From positions 127,394 to 191,393 of the forward strand of contig CAUJNA010000189.1 of assembly GCA_963377175.1 (NCBI GenBank): DNA of 64,000 nucleotides. Direction: 5' to 3'. Shown here piece after piece: positions 35,161 through 44,639 of the stretch. A program made the translations under genes and the position numbers. Within the stretch, counting starts at the first letter, position 1. Every line of letters starts with the position of its first letter. The notes under the pieces are model-generated. The model was not told the DNA's origin and made no database searches. It saw only the letters and a program-made list of their open reading frames with translations. Source of the stretch: Effrenium voratum. Its lineage: Eukaryota > Sar > Dinophyceae > Suessiales > Symbiodiniaceae.

Positions 35161-35639
35161 TTGTCCTGCTATTTCAATTGCATGGAGTGTACCTTAAAAC
35201 TTGTTTTCTTATTCCCTATCAAGTGCTTCCCTCCAAGACATCTTCTTTGAACGTTTGTTTGGATTTGGATAGCTCTTTAGCAAATGATGGCTGAGAATTG
35301 GTTTTGAATTGGTTTAGCAGTGCTTGGAGTTTGGAAGCAACCCAACTTCCTCTGACGCACCCTCAAAACCAGGGGGCCCATCGGGCCCACCTAACGTTTC
35401 GATGTTATTTAAGGGCTGCCGCCCTGTGCCGCCGGCCCCTTGCTGACAGCGCACGTTGTTATGACAATTATGACTACGCATTTTTTGTCGGGTTTAACGG
35501 CACACTTAAAGCATATATGAAAAAGAAGAGCAGCGACAATGATGATGTTTTTGATGATGCATGTTTTTACCCAACATAAGGGATGCTGATAATTATTACC
35601 ATGCATTCGCATCATCGCCAGCAGTTATGATGATAGTTG

Positions 35640-35884
35640 TTATTGGCCCCTTACGGTTTCGGTGGAAGTTTGTAGTCAGCCCAATGTGAACTGGGATTAA
35701 TCTTTCTTTACCAAGCCTTCTCCCAAGTCATTGGGATCCCAAAGTGTGCCTGGAGGTCGTGGTGCAGTCCCAGGATTTTAGATCCGTGCTCTGTGTCCTC
35801 GAGCAAGTCCTGGCGCGACTCTAATGCTCCCCCTGAAGCTCCGCAAAATGGTCTCTCTTCTGAAGCAGCTAAAGCTGCCTTGCC

Positions 35885-35921
<37 letters not shown>
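35640..35921 (+). other. possible retroposed sequence ending in A32
   Basis: About 250 bp of unique sequence ends in an uninterrupted run of 32 A at 35890-35921. This looks like a reverse-transcribed poly(A) tail (SINE or processed transcript). No coding frame, RNA polymerase III box or clear target-site duplication was recognised, so a simple A microsatellite is the alternative. Confidence 0.4.
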
Positions 35922-35924
<3 letters not shown>

Positions 35925-36496
35925 GGAGCAAAGAACATGCTAAAACAAGATGCTGGCGTGCCTCGCGCTTCTTCTGTATGTCCAGCGCTCTCTTTCGTTC
36001 GACGTTCAGCGAGGACAAAAACCTGACATGCTACCAGATTGGAATGCTGTGAGCCCAAAATCTCTCACACACACACACAGTGCAAACCATTTCTTGTACG
36101 GTCTCCATTCTGGGCGCAATCGAGGAGGGGGTCACCCAGCAATGCAACAAACGCCACAATGCGCAGGAACAGACAAAAATTGATGCTGCGACCTTCAAAG
36201 CAGTTTGAGTCGGGCGAAACTTGACTTGCGCGGCACATGGGCTCTGTCAACTCCATGAAATATGAATTGTGGCCGGTGGCTGTGTCCTAAGGATCTCACA
36301 GACTTGAGTACTGACGCAGATCACTGTATGGAGAAATGCAGAGAGACGTCACGAGTCAACACGAAACCAAATTGAATTGCACATGCGCCTGCGATTGATG
36401 TGTCATGAGAAGTGCATGAAGCCTTCATGGTACGGCGCACTACAAGACAGAGCGGCAAACATTTTACAGCAATTTAGCAATGTGTCTTTGAATTGA

Positions 36497-36960
36497 TCAA
36501 GTAGTGATGCACAGATTGTACAAAGGTACCACAGTGCGGTGCAAAATGGCAACATGATTAAGGATGTGCTTCCACTGCAAAAAAAAGAGCCACCGCAACC
36601 TCAAAACGCAGAGGCGGTCTATCAATGCACCAATGAACAAATCAACCGCCCCTGTACCGCACTCTTTGCGGCAAGCCTCATTTTGACCCAACGACGGTTC
36701 AAGCCACATGCCAAGTGAGGGCAACTCCATCTTCGGCTTGCTAGTCAAACTGATCCCCCACCAAGCACTCATTCACAACTGGCACAAGCGACAAGCTGAT
36801 AACGTTTTCCAAAGATTGTCACGATATCTGTCAAGGTATGCGAACGACTCGAAAGCAGATTCAGCTCACAACTCGTCACAGAAGTACGTGTCGACTCAAG
36901 TCGTTCGAGGGATACCAACAAACCACGAGCAACCAAGCGTTGTGTCCCGGCGACAAAACA
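36497..36960 (-). CDS. minus-strand exon pair, product unknown
   Basis: The minus strand near 36870-36780 reads AESAFESFAYLDRYRDNLWK and TLSACRLCQL to a TGA. The frame at 36772-36497 then reads KPKMELPSLGMWLEPSLGQN, AVDLFIGALIDRLCVLRLRW and KHILNHVAILHRTVVPLYN. The second piece has two hydrophobic helices. The frames differ, so an intron or frameshift lies near 36775. The family is not recognised. Confidence 0.4.
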
Positions 36961-37040
36961 AAAAACAAAAAACAAAAAACAAAACAAGAAAACAAGAAAG
37001 AAAAAAAAGGGGGGGATAAAAAAAGAGACAACAAGAAAAC
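36955..37040 (+). repeat. A-rich purine tract
   Basis: CAAAAAACAAAAAACAAAAC followed by AAGAAAAAAAAGGGGGGG. On the minus strand it gives a phenylalanine-rich frame that is not a gene. Confidence 0.85.
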
Positions 37041-37619
37041 TCAGCCGGAACTGGGCGCCCTGGGCGAGCTTTCGGGCGCCGGGACAAGCGCCATGGCTGC
37101 GGGCCCACAGCTGCGAACAAGCGAGCGGCTCTTGGCTCTCACGCCCACAAGCCCATGAGCCCATGAGCCCATGAGGCACGAAAAACTCCCAAGCACCAGT
37201 GTTGGGGGGGGAAGAGGTTCGGCGTCTAAGGCATTGGGTCAACACTGTTTGCGCAGCAAGTCATTTCCTTTAGAAAGGCCGCTTGATTCCAATTGCAAGA
37301 CGCTGCCCCGATATGCGCTTGCGCTCCTCCGACCTATCTCAATCTCTGAACGCAAATAGGTCCAACGGACTCCGCTGGGGCACGGCAGGCCAACACGGCA
37401 ACAAGTCGGCATGGAGAAGTCGCCTGTACCGCTTTGTTTGGGAACGCCACTTTGAACATGCCGTCACGTATAAACTCCTCACTAGCAGACTTGCAGGGTT
37501 GGGCGGGGGCGTGTGAGCTTCTGTGCAGTTTGGGCTTCTCGCTGACCACACAGGTCATCTTCCAGCCTTCTGCTACTGTTCCCTCAGTATGCTGGCATTT
37601 TTACCTGGGACTTGCTGTT

Positions 37620-37735
37620 GCAGCTTGCAAACGGCACGAACCCCCGGCTTGCAGAGCTGCAAGGTTGGCGAGTTGCAAAGATGCAGGATTGCAAGACTAC
37701 AAGGTTTCAGGTTGGTAGGTTTCAAGGCTGCGTTC
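37620..37735 (+). repeat. short GCAAGGTTG-type minisatellite
   Basis: Irregular 8-10-bp units such as GCTGCAAGGTTGGCGAGTTG and GCAGGATTGCAAGACTACAA. Confidence 0.55.
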
Positions 37736-37910
37736 CGCGACCCCGAGACACGCGTGACCTGGCCTACACATGGCAAGTAGCTCGTCAAACTTGCAGGTTT
37801 GATCTTCTTCGTCTTTGCCGTGCTCAAAATACAGATGGGACAGCTTCTATATTGAGACGCGGACACGGCTCAGGTTCCATCCTTGCTGCTGCGTTTCAAA
37901 ATGCAACTGC

Positions 37911-38093
37911 TCACCCTCGGTTCTGACACCCAAGTTGCTCCTTCTGAGTGTTCGTGCTCAGTTCATCCAAACACAAGCGATCCGAGCGCGCGGCATTCCA
38001 AATGGACTTGCTGTGCAACTCAAGCAACTGCGGGAATTTCTCACCTGGCAACATTGCAAATGAAGTGGAAAGAGCTTGAGATTGATGCGGCAC
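37911..38093 (-). CDS. minus-strand exon candidate, product unknown
   Basis: A 60-codon frame reads SFAMLPGEKFPQLLELHSKS and SDRLCLDELSTNTQKEQLG. It has helical, natural composition. It is a single isolated segment and no domain was recognised. Confidence 0.3.
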   Translation of the reverse strand: MPHQSQALSTSFAMLPGEKFPQLLELHSKSIWNAARSDRLCLDELSTNTQKEQLGCQNRG

Positions 38094-38329
38094 CCGGTTG
38101 GAGCGCTGCGACGAAGCAAGGGTCTAGCCCTAAGCCAACCTAAACCAACCGTAAACCCGCGGGGGCGTTGAAAACGATGCTGGGTGGCAAAAACGATGCT
38201 GGGGATGTTGAGGCTGGTAAAACAGGTGCATGTTGTTAGAGCAAACTGAACACTGCATCGTTAGTGCCGAGCCTGGGGAAAAAGAACAACCGCCCAACCT
38301 AGGAAGAAAGCACCTTCCGTCAGTGGAGC

Positions 38330-38600
38330 GGGTTGTGGGTTGAGTTCTGGTTTAGGTTGGAATTAGTGCGGTCAGGGTTGGTTTAGAGTAGGTTTACGGC
38401 TGGCTTAGGGTTGCTTCAGGATTTGCTTAGGATTGGCTTCGGCTGGACTTGGGGTGGATTTGGTGAAGGTTTAGGGTTTCGCTGGAGCCTCTCTAGGGTG
38501 TTTTCAGGTTTGGCTTGAGGTTGGTCTAGTTGTGTCTTAGGGTGGTTTTAGTTGTGGTTTAAGGTGGGTTGAGTGGTTGCTTAGGATTGGTTTAGGGTGG
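38330..38600 (+). repeat. degenerate GGNTTAGGNTTG repeat with TTTAGGG words
   Basis: Irregular ~11-12-bp units (GGCTTAGGGTTGCTTCAGGA, GGTTTAGGGTTTCGCTGG). Several contain TTTAGGG or TTAGGGT but there is no regular 7-bp phase. Confidence 0.6.
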
Positions 38601-38828
38601 GAAAAGCCACGCAGACTCACCAAAAACACACAATAGCCAGAAAGCCAGCCCAAAGTGAGGCAAACAACAACTGAACAATAACCCTCCAACGATAGCAACG
38701 CATATGGGCTGAGGCGTGCCGCAATTGCGCGCTGGAGTGACCGAAAGTACGCGAATCCGACTGGCGCGGCGCGTTTACGGTACTGCGAGATGCGTCCATG
38801 AGGGGCGGCGAACCATCCGTCCTGCGGG

Positions 38829-38940
38829 TGTACATATATATATATATATATATGCTAAGACCCCCTCCCAATATATATATATATATATGTACATATATAT
38901 ATATATATATATTATGTGTGGCGCCCCCCCCCCCTTCCAG
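38829..38940. repeat. three (TA)n blocks plus poly-C, strong dyad symmetry
   Basis: TATATA blocks at about 38829-38852, 38870-38888 and 38892-38912 are separated by GCTAAGACCCCCTCCCAA and GTACA. They are followed by TATGTGTGGCG and a C run near 38926-38935. A similar (TA)n then poly-C junction is at 56.38-56.41 kb. The block is self-complementary and could extrude as a cruciform. Confidence 0.85.
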
Positions 38941-39064
38941 GGACCTACCTTTTTGAAGAGTTCGCTGGAATTTTTTGCGTTTTCTCCTTTTGGGGGGTCT
39001 TTCGGGGAAGCAGCAACAAAAGTGCATTTCCAAGAGTATTCTGGAAGCTTTAGGCACAATTCAA

Positions 39065-39420
39065 TTGTCAGTCGGCTGCCATCGAGGCCCAGATTTAAAT
39101 TCTAATCTCCTTCGATCTCTTTTAATCACAGATTCAAGATTCAAGACTCCAGGCCAAATTGTCCAACATTCTTGAATCGAAGCCCAGATTCAAATTTCAA
39201 TCTCTTTCAAGCCTTGTAAATCTAGGCTGAAATTCAATTCAAGGTTCCAGGCAAACTTTTCCAGGGAATCTTGCATCTTGAATCTTGAATCCAGGCCAGA
39301 TTGAACTTTCAATCTGGCTCAATCCAGATTGCAGGCCAAACTTTTCTAGGTGCTCTTGAATCTTGAACCCAGGCTCGACTGAAGTTTCAGTCGGTTTCAG
39401 ACGGGGCCTGGGCGTGAAAT
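39065..39420 (+). repeat. TTCAAGATTCAAG-type minisatellite
   Basis: Diverged units of about 60-75 bp contain AATCTTGAATCCAGGCCAGA, TTGAA(A/C)TTTCAATC and CAGGC(C/A)AA. Confidence 0.75.
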
Positions 39421-39654
39421 TCAATTACTAGAAGAATCAGAGGTACATCGTCCAGTCCTAGTTTGGCCCTGGTCTTAGTTGAAAGAGCCTTGGTGCTCCG
39501 CTACCAATGTGGGGCCACAGGTCCGAAAGCACGCAAGGCAGGGCAAGGCAGGGCAAGGCTCGCAGGCGTTTTGCTGATTCGCGCATCGATGGCTTCGGTG
39601 ACATGTTCATGCAACGCGGATGGCCCTCACCTCTGGCGGCGGCTGACCGACAGA

Positions 39655-39702
39655 CTGATCGACCCAGGCGGCCCACCGACCGACCGACCGACCGACCGGG
39701 GA
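39655..39702 (+). repeat. (CCGA)n microsatellite
   Basis: CCGACCGACCGACCGACCGACCGG preceded by CGACCCAGGCGGCCCACCGA. Confidence 0.9.
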
Positions 39703-39949
39703 AACTGCCACGGTTTGCCCTGCCAAACCTTGGACAAAAACTCGGGGGTGCTATTGCTGTGTAATGGAAAACCAACTACATATACATCCTGTGACAGACA
39801 CGGGGATTTCATCTCAACACCAATAGTTCTTGAAGGCAAAGCAAAGGGATAGCTGGGGGAAGCCAAAGCGCCGAGAAAGTGCGGTCGCATCTTCTGAAAT
39901 TCACCGGGTGATTCCCAATGCTTTCATCGAGCTGGCTGCGCCTCTCCCT

Positions 39950-41322
39950 CTAGGTAGGGTTGGCTGAGCTGGAACTGCCAATGAACTGCCAATGAACTGC
40001 CAATGAACTGCCAAGGTATACAAGCTCGGGGCTGCCAAATGAAACAAGCAAACAGAACGGCAACTGAACAAGGCCCACTGTTTTGAAGAAGATTCGTATA
40101 GCTCCGGCACGTTCCCAAGCCCTCAACTCCTCCACTTTGCGGCAGGAGCCAAGTGATAGCATGGTAAAAAGTCCGAGAGATACTCGTCCTTGGAAGGAAT
40201 GCGTTTGGAGCAAACCCACGAACTTTCCGGTCTTGCAATCAAGTTTCGCCAAACACCTCGCTGTCCTCATCCTGCCTGACAGACCAACAAATTGGATGCA
40301 TCCTGACTCAAATGATATCGTGGGTCTTGTTTGCTCTGAGAGCGGCAAAAAAAAAAACAACGCTCCATGACGTTCATGGGAAGTGGGCAGCTGGAGAGCC
40401 AAACAAACTGAGAGGGCCTCATCAGGTGCCCGCAGCTCCCCTAACGGAACATCGCAAATCGCCGTCCGGAGCCTGGGGCATGCGCAAGACTCGAACGCTC
40501 TCAATGGAAGGGCTAGGGCCGTTCGAGGTCAGCAAGCTCCCACAAGCATTCATCCACATCCACACGCATTTGCTGAAATCATTTGCTGAAACGCCTAACC
40601 CTGCAACACACACGCATGGCGACTGTCGGCTTGCATTCTGAGATGTCTGGCGCATGTGCAAACCTGTCCTCTTGCGTGCTCAACCTTAGACAGCTCTCTC
40701 TCTCTGGGTCTGATGCCCCTTTTCGACGGTTCGATGGACCAAGCCCGCGGCTCGTCTCGATTGATATCAAAAGAGCTGAGAATCCTCGAGCGCCGCTATT
40801 CTGCCCCTCTAGCTTTTTTTGTGCAGCCAATGAAGTGGACCTTTTGTTGACATATTCCGGCTCGCTGGACCCAGCAACTCCAGAACAAATTGATGGGTGT
40901 GAAAATGAGTTCCATCTAAAATCCATCACGGCAACCGTGGGCCGCAAGCAGTGCAATTGGCCGCTGGGTGCTCCTTCCACGCCAATGGCTCCACTTTTGG
41001 CTCTGCGATTTTGCGGGGCACGGAGTTCGTAAGCCTTTCTAAATTCGTTTTCCGTTTCCTTTCGATAGAAAGCTTTCTCGCTCCTGTCCCTGGTGGGGCC
41101 AAAGAAGTTCTCCTTCACGAACTGCCGAGCCTTCGCCTTGGCCATCCGAGCGGTCTGGCAACCGGGTAGCCCGGCCCGGGCAGCCCGGGTAGCCCGAAGC
41201 CCGGTGGCAGCCCAACCCGGGAGGAGACACAATGGAAAAGGGGAGCAAGGTGGGTGGTTGCCTCACTGACAAAGTTGATCTTCTTTTGCGTCCTCCTTGG
41301 CTGCAGCAAAAAGCGCAAGTGC
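39950..41322 (-). CDS. downstream exons of the CRAL-TRIO gene (inferred)
   Basis: Protein-like minus segments follow the CRAL-TRIO exons. 41322-41267 reads ALALFAAAKEDAKEDQLC, between the acceptor TTTTAG and the donor CA|GTGAGG. 41145-40900 reads MAKAKARQFVKENFFGPTRD, then KAFYRKETENEFRKAYELRA; the whole frame is 217 codons, 40579-41232. About 40590-40525 reads QMRVDVDECLWELADLERP. 40350-40080 reads ESGCIQFVGLSGRMRTARC and CLAKLDCKTGKFVGLLQTH. They are charged and helical and show no recognised domain. Assignment to the same gene rests on strand and proximity only. A plus-strand frame at 41254-41640 with CLKC..CPKC spacing competes with this reading and is judged less likely. Confidence 0.4.
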
Positions 41323-41651
41323 CTAAAATGTGCTGCTTCAGTACCGAGATTTGCACTCACTGAGAAACGGTCGCACCGTTGCCCAAAATGCCTGCGCAAA
41401 CATTGCCAGTCAAAGGTGGACTTTGCTTGGAAAAACCCAGGCCTGTGCGATAAAGGAGAAGTCCACAATCAGAATGCATTTGAGACGATCGGCAAAGACC
41501 TTAGTATCTGTCCAAAAATGACAATCCGGAACACTCCCTTTCGGCTTCTGGGCTCAGCTCTGCGCAGACACTCACAATCACTCAAAACTTACGTTTCCAC
41601 ACTCCAAGGGACTTGCTGGCATCGAGAACTCTCTCACTGAGTGCCAGCAAC

Positions 41652-41712
41652 CCCGAAGTTGTTGGCCAGATCTTTGAAGGCAAAGGGGTCCATGTTCAGG
41701 TGCGTTTGCAGC
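41652..41712 (-). CDS. CRAL-TRIO gene, exon 5
   Basis: The frame reads LQTHLNMDPFAFKDLANNFG and ends at TTCGGG|GTTGCT. NMDP-x-A-F/L-K-D/E-x-A matches the CRAL-TRIO segment that follows the central VDM strand (usual pattern MDP..ALK..A..LG). The acceptor CCCGAG|G gives phase 1 while exon 4 ends in phase 0. So a base has been lost or gained here, or the exon 4 donor is elsewhere. Confidence 0.5.
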
Positions 41713-41965
41713 CTCGGGCAGGCAACTCAATGTGAGCCGTAACAAAACCTAGCACAAAAAAAAAGCCTACCCAATCCATGTACATGAATATGCAGGTTTT
41801 AAAGGATTGCCCAACCCAATCATGGCTGGGAATACCCCTCGCTGCCTTCGTCTACCAAGGTTTGATGGTCAGAATGAAACCGTCCGGATCAAAAGCACTG
41901 GCCTCCCGAAAAAGGCAGCGTCTGCCTGACACTTCCCCTCGCTGAAGCCAAGAAAGGAGCTGCAC

Positions 41966-42019
41966 CATATCTGCCACAAGGATCGCTTGACCATCCTCCT
42001 GCGCAAGTCTCGAAGCTGC
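41966..42019 (-). CDS. CRAL-TRIO gene, exon 4
   Basis: 18 codons, AASRLAQEDGQAILVADM, lie between the acceptor GTTCAG|GCA and the donor ATG|GTGCAG. It gives the hydrophobic strand (AILVADM) that in CRAL-TRIO proteins usually ends in a D-x-x-G/M turn. The upstream intron (42151-42020, 132 bp) starts GCAGGA and ends TTCAG, with GCAG repeated at both junctions. Confidence 0.55.
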
Positions 42020-42151
42020 CTGAACAGTGGCAGAGAAATGCCGGACGCATCAACACAAGTAGTGCTCAACTAAAATGAAACTCGACAGAAACCTCTACCC
42101 TATCTACACTCCAGGATCCGTGGGAGGCTACCTGCATTTCGTTCATCCTGC

Positions 42152-42274
42152 CTCAAAGGCCAAAAATACTTGAGGTATGAGCAATCGCAGCGGCTCTGTC
42201 TGGCTTCTGGCGCTCATGTAGATGGCCGGCCGGTTCTCTCTGTCGCGGCCGATGATTCTCATATCGCACGCCAC
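42152..42274 (-). CDS. CRAL-TRIO gene, exon 3 (domain core)
   Basis: 41 codons start VACDMRIIGRDRENRPAIYM, continue SARSQTEPLRLLIPQVFL and end AFE. The G-x-D-x-x-x-R-P-x-I/V-Y pattern is the start of the CRAL-TRIO lipid-binding domain. The acceptor is TTGTCCAG|GTG and the donor GAG|GCAGGA (GC type). The exon is an exact multiple of three and phase 0 at both ends, as are exons 1, 2 and 4. Confidence 0.6.
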
Positions 42275-42799
42275 CTGGACAAGCCGTTTGTCGTGGCCCG
42301 TGAGCATTATGCGTCACATGGCACACGTGGCACCAAGAATCTCGACCAACAGTCCTTGCGTCCCCACAAGGCAAAGGGAATTTTGCCCTTCGGCCTTCAA
42401 CCAAAACAACCCACTCTTGAAATGGAGTGCCGATGAAATAGATCCGAGGTTCCACGTCGAAAGTCCGAAGGCGTCAAATGCGCCAAGTTGATCTGTTTAA
42501 AGCTGGGGACGTCATGCACCGCTCATCACCAAGATTTAGTCCACCAAAGCCTCTAGCAGTATGCGATCAGGACGGTTACGGCAACAAACTGAAAGCTAGC
42601 TCTCTGAGACAAATGACGAGACAAGGAATAAGCACGTGAAGAAAAATGTGCGCGCGTGTGGTGGGAGAGGCATGTCCGGAAAGCTGAAAGCTAGCTTGTT
42701 CGCGGCGCCTGGACGGACCGCGTTTCATGCTCGGACCACGCGCATACCACGTTCGGAGCGATCTCGGAACACCTTCGGAGAGCGGGCTCATTGGCACGG

Positions 42800-43030
42800 C
42801 AACGCGCGCAAGGCCAAGTACAGATTTCGTGGCAGGCGCAGCACTTTCGCAAGGCCAAGTTTTCTTGAGGCTTGAATTGCGTGGCAGGCGCTGCACTTCT
42901 GCAAGGAGAGGTACAGATTTCGCGGCAAGCGCAACACTTTCGCAAGGCCAAGTGCAGATTGTGTGGCAGGCGCGGCACTTTCGCAAGGCGGGGTACAGTT
43001 TTCGTGGCAGGCGCTGCACTTACGCAAGGT
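42800..43030 (-). repeat. ~47-bp minisatellite inside the CRAL-TRIO intron
   Basis: Units such as GTGGCAGGCGCTGCACTTTC followed by GCAAGGCCAAGTACAGATTT are repeated four to five times. The intron assignment follows from the exon model above. Confidence 0.8.
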
Positions 43031-43075
43031 CAACAGAGACAGAGACAGAGACAGAGACAGAGACAGAGACAGAAC
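43030..43075 (+). repeat. (AGAGAC)n microsatellite
   Basis: Seven to eight perfect hexamers directly after the 47-bp minisatellite. Confidence 0.95.
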
Positions 43076-43205
43076 AAGAATCAAGACAAGAAAGAGAAAG
43101 AGAACTACAGTTCTTTTATATTATTGAAACTTCCGCCCACCGGCTTCGCCGACTCTACTGGCAAGCAACGCCATCCTTTTGCAGCTCACGCGCAGCCACC
43201 CGTAC

Positions 43206-43280
43206 CTTGCAGCGCATGCACTGGAAGAGCTCGCGTTCCCTCACGCGGCACTCAATCGCCTTCATCAGCATCGGCACTGC
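43206..43280 (-). CDS. CRAL-TRIO gene, exon 2
   Basis: 25 codons, starting AVPMLMKAIECRVREREL and ending CMRCK, lie between the acceptor GCTTTCCAG|GCA and the donor AAG|GTACGG. They complete the N-terminal three-helix module: exon 1 supplies LRRILRASQGSMAQ and exon 2 the A-x-x-M-L-x-x-x-I-x-x-R helix. The intron below it (43205-42275, 931 bp) contains a (GTCTCT)n microsatellite and a ~47-bp minisatellite. Confidence 0.6.
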
Positions 43281-43570
43281 CTGGAAAGCGCTCGCTTGGC
43301 CATCCAGTCCAAAGTACTGTCGGAGAGGGCTTTCCCACTGTGATTCTTGAGAACCCCTCTACATGGCTTGAATTTGTTGGACTCGAAGTTGCCTTCTGCC
43401 TGACACCTGCGGAGCTCCAAAACTCAGCGGCATTCCGCTCGCCCTCTGCCACAAGTGGGCAACGCAACGCCCCTGGATGTTCCCTTACTCATACTTTCGT
43501 AAGACAAATTACTTTACTTCGAATGATCTCCACCCAAGCTGCACAACAGCTTTTCTCGCGCGACCGTTTT

Positions 43571-43592
43571 ACACACACACACACACACACAC
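43571..43592 (+). repeat. (AC)11 microsatellite
   Basis: Perfect dinucleotide run inside intron 1 of the CRAL-TRIO gene model. Confidence 0.95.
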
Positions 43593-43693
43593 TGGCCCGG
43601 CCACTGGCAGGAGCCTCAGGCTTTTGCCTGTGTGGCCACAGGCTGTCTGTCACATTTGTCTGTTTGTCTGTCGGCGCCCCGCTTCGGCTCCGC

Positions 43694-43816
43694 CTGGGCC
43701 ATGGACCCCTGGGAGGCCCGCAGGATGCGACGCAGAGTGGCAACACCCGTCCACTCTGCCAGCTCTGGGAACCCGCCCCGCAGCTGCGCCCGCAGCTCCT
43801 CGTCCAGGCCCTCCTC
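43694..43816 (-). CDS. CRAL-TRIO gene, exon 1 of the visible part (Sec14-like lipid-binding protein)
   Basis: 41 codons, starting EEGLDEELRAQLRGGFPELA and ending TLRRILRASQGSMAQ, lie between the acceptor GCGCAAG|GAG and the GC-type donor CAG|GCGGAG. LRRILRA..G-x-x-x-x-A is the hallmark of the CRAL-TRIO N-terminal helices (L-R-x-F-L-R-A-R-x-x-x-x-x-x-A). Exons 1-4 are all in phase 0 and splice without a stop into about 125 residues of N-module and lipid-binding domain. Such proteins bind phosphoinositides, tocopherol or other lipids in the cytosol or at membranes. The lipid here cannot be told. Upstream exons may lie at 43.9-44.3 kb, where several minus frames compete. In-frame stops in the flanks and the exon 4/5 phase problem leave open a recent pseudogene. 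The upstream intron end is inferred. Confidence 0.6.
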
Positions 43817-43899
43817 CTTGCGCAAAATTGAAGGAGATGTCAAATGATGTCTATGTGGAGAAAGGTAATCACTGAACCGAAATAAATCATGGATTGCGC

Positions 43900-44600
43900 A
43901 CACTCAACCAGAAGATGTGTTTTTACACTATTCATGGGCACATACCTTTGTATCCAGTGTTTGTGAACGACAGTCTTTTCGTGCGGCCGGCAGGGTTCCA
44001 CACGCTTGCGGGATAGTCTTCCTGCCTCCTGTCCGGCAGGCGGTCTGTCCCTTCAAGCCTTCAACAGCTGGCCCTCCAGTCCTTTGCGAGGGTTTAACTG
44101 CGCAGGGTTTTCCGCCTTGCTTGCTGGGCTCGCAAGGCTCGCCAAGCTCTTCTCGCCGCCGCGCCGCAGAAAAGGCCACCCTGACCCTGCACGTGGCCTG
44201 AACGATCTCATCATTGATCCAAGCACCATTACGCTCCTCAGCGCTGGCGCTCGTGTTTTCGCATCCCTTGACTCCCGCTGGCGCGGCCTCTGCGCGGCGT
44301 CTTGATCAGCCGTCAAACTCATCTGGCGTATTTTCGGCGCAGCAACACACAGTGTAGTTTCTTGGTGAAGATCATGTGTGAGCTCTTCTGTGAATTGAAA
44401 TCACCGCGTTCGGCTCATTGCTTGACGCCGGTAGCTGTTCACACCTGCGTTCTACTGAAGCTGGCCGTTTATCTTCGCACCTTGTGACACACAACGTGAA
44501 TCAACTCTGGGGCGCGCGATGGTGATGATCTGAGCAATGTCGCACAGGCGGCCGAAACTTATCGCGGTCAAACAGACTTGGGTCGTCCTCAGGGAATGCA
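43900..44600. other. no firm gene; possible upstream exons
   Basis: Minus frames at 43928-44322 are open but three of them compete. One reads NGAWINDEIVQATCRVRVAF followed by ARRREELGEPCEPSK. They could be 5' exons of the CRAL-TRIO gene. No splice pair was fixed. Confidence 0.35.
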
Positions 44601-44639
44601 GGGAAACATCCCTTGGCAATACTCACCTTGGTTTCTGTC

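Noticed and set aside
41254..41640. Plus frame with CLKC and CPKC pairs, zinc-ribbon-like
   Set aside because: It overlaps a splice-bounded minus exon (41267-41322) and the spacing alone does not define a known domain; kept only as an alternative.
41860..42060. ATVQAASRLAQEDGQAILVADM as the end of a class III nucleotide cyclase
   Set aside because: Superficial likeness to the cyclase N-x-A-A-R-L block; splice ends and the flanking exons fit CRAL-TRIO better.
42872..43831. 319-codon plus frame
   Set aside because: Begins in a minisatellite and (AGAGAC)n; the opposite strand holds CRAL-TRIO exons with matching splice ends.
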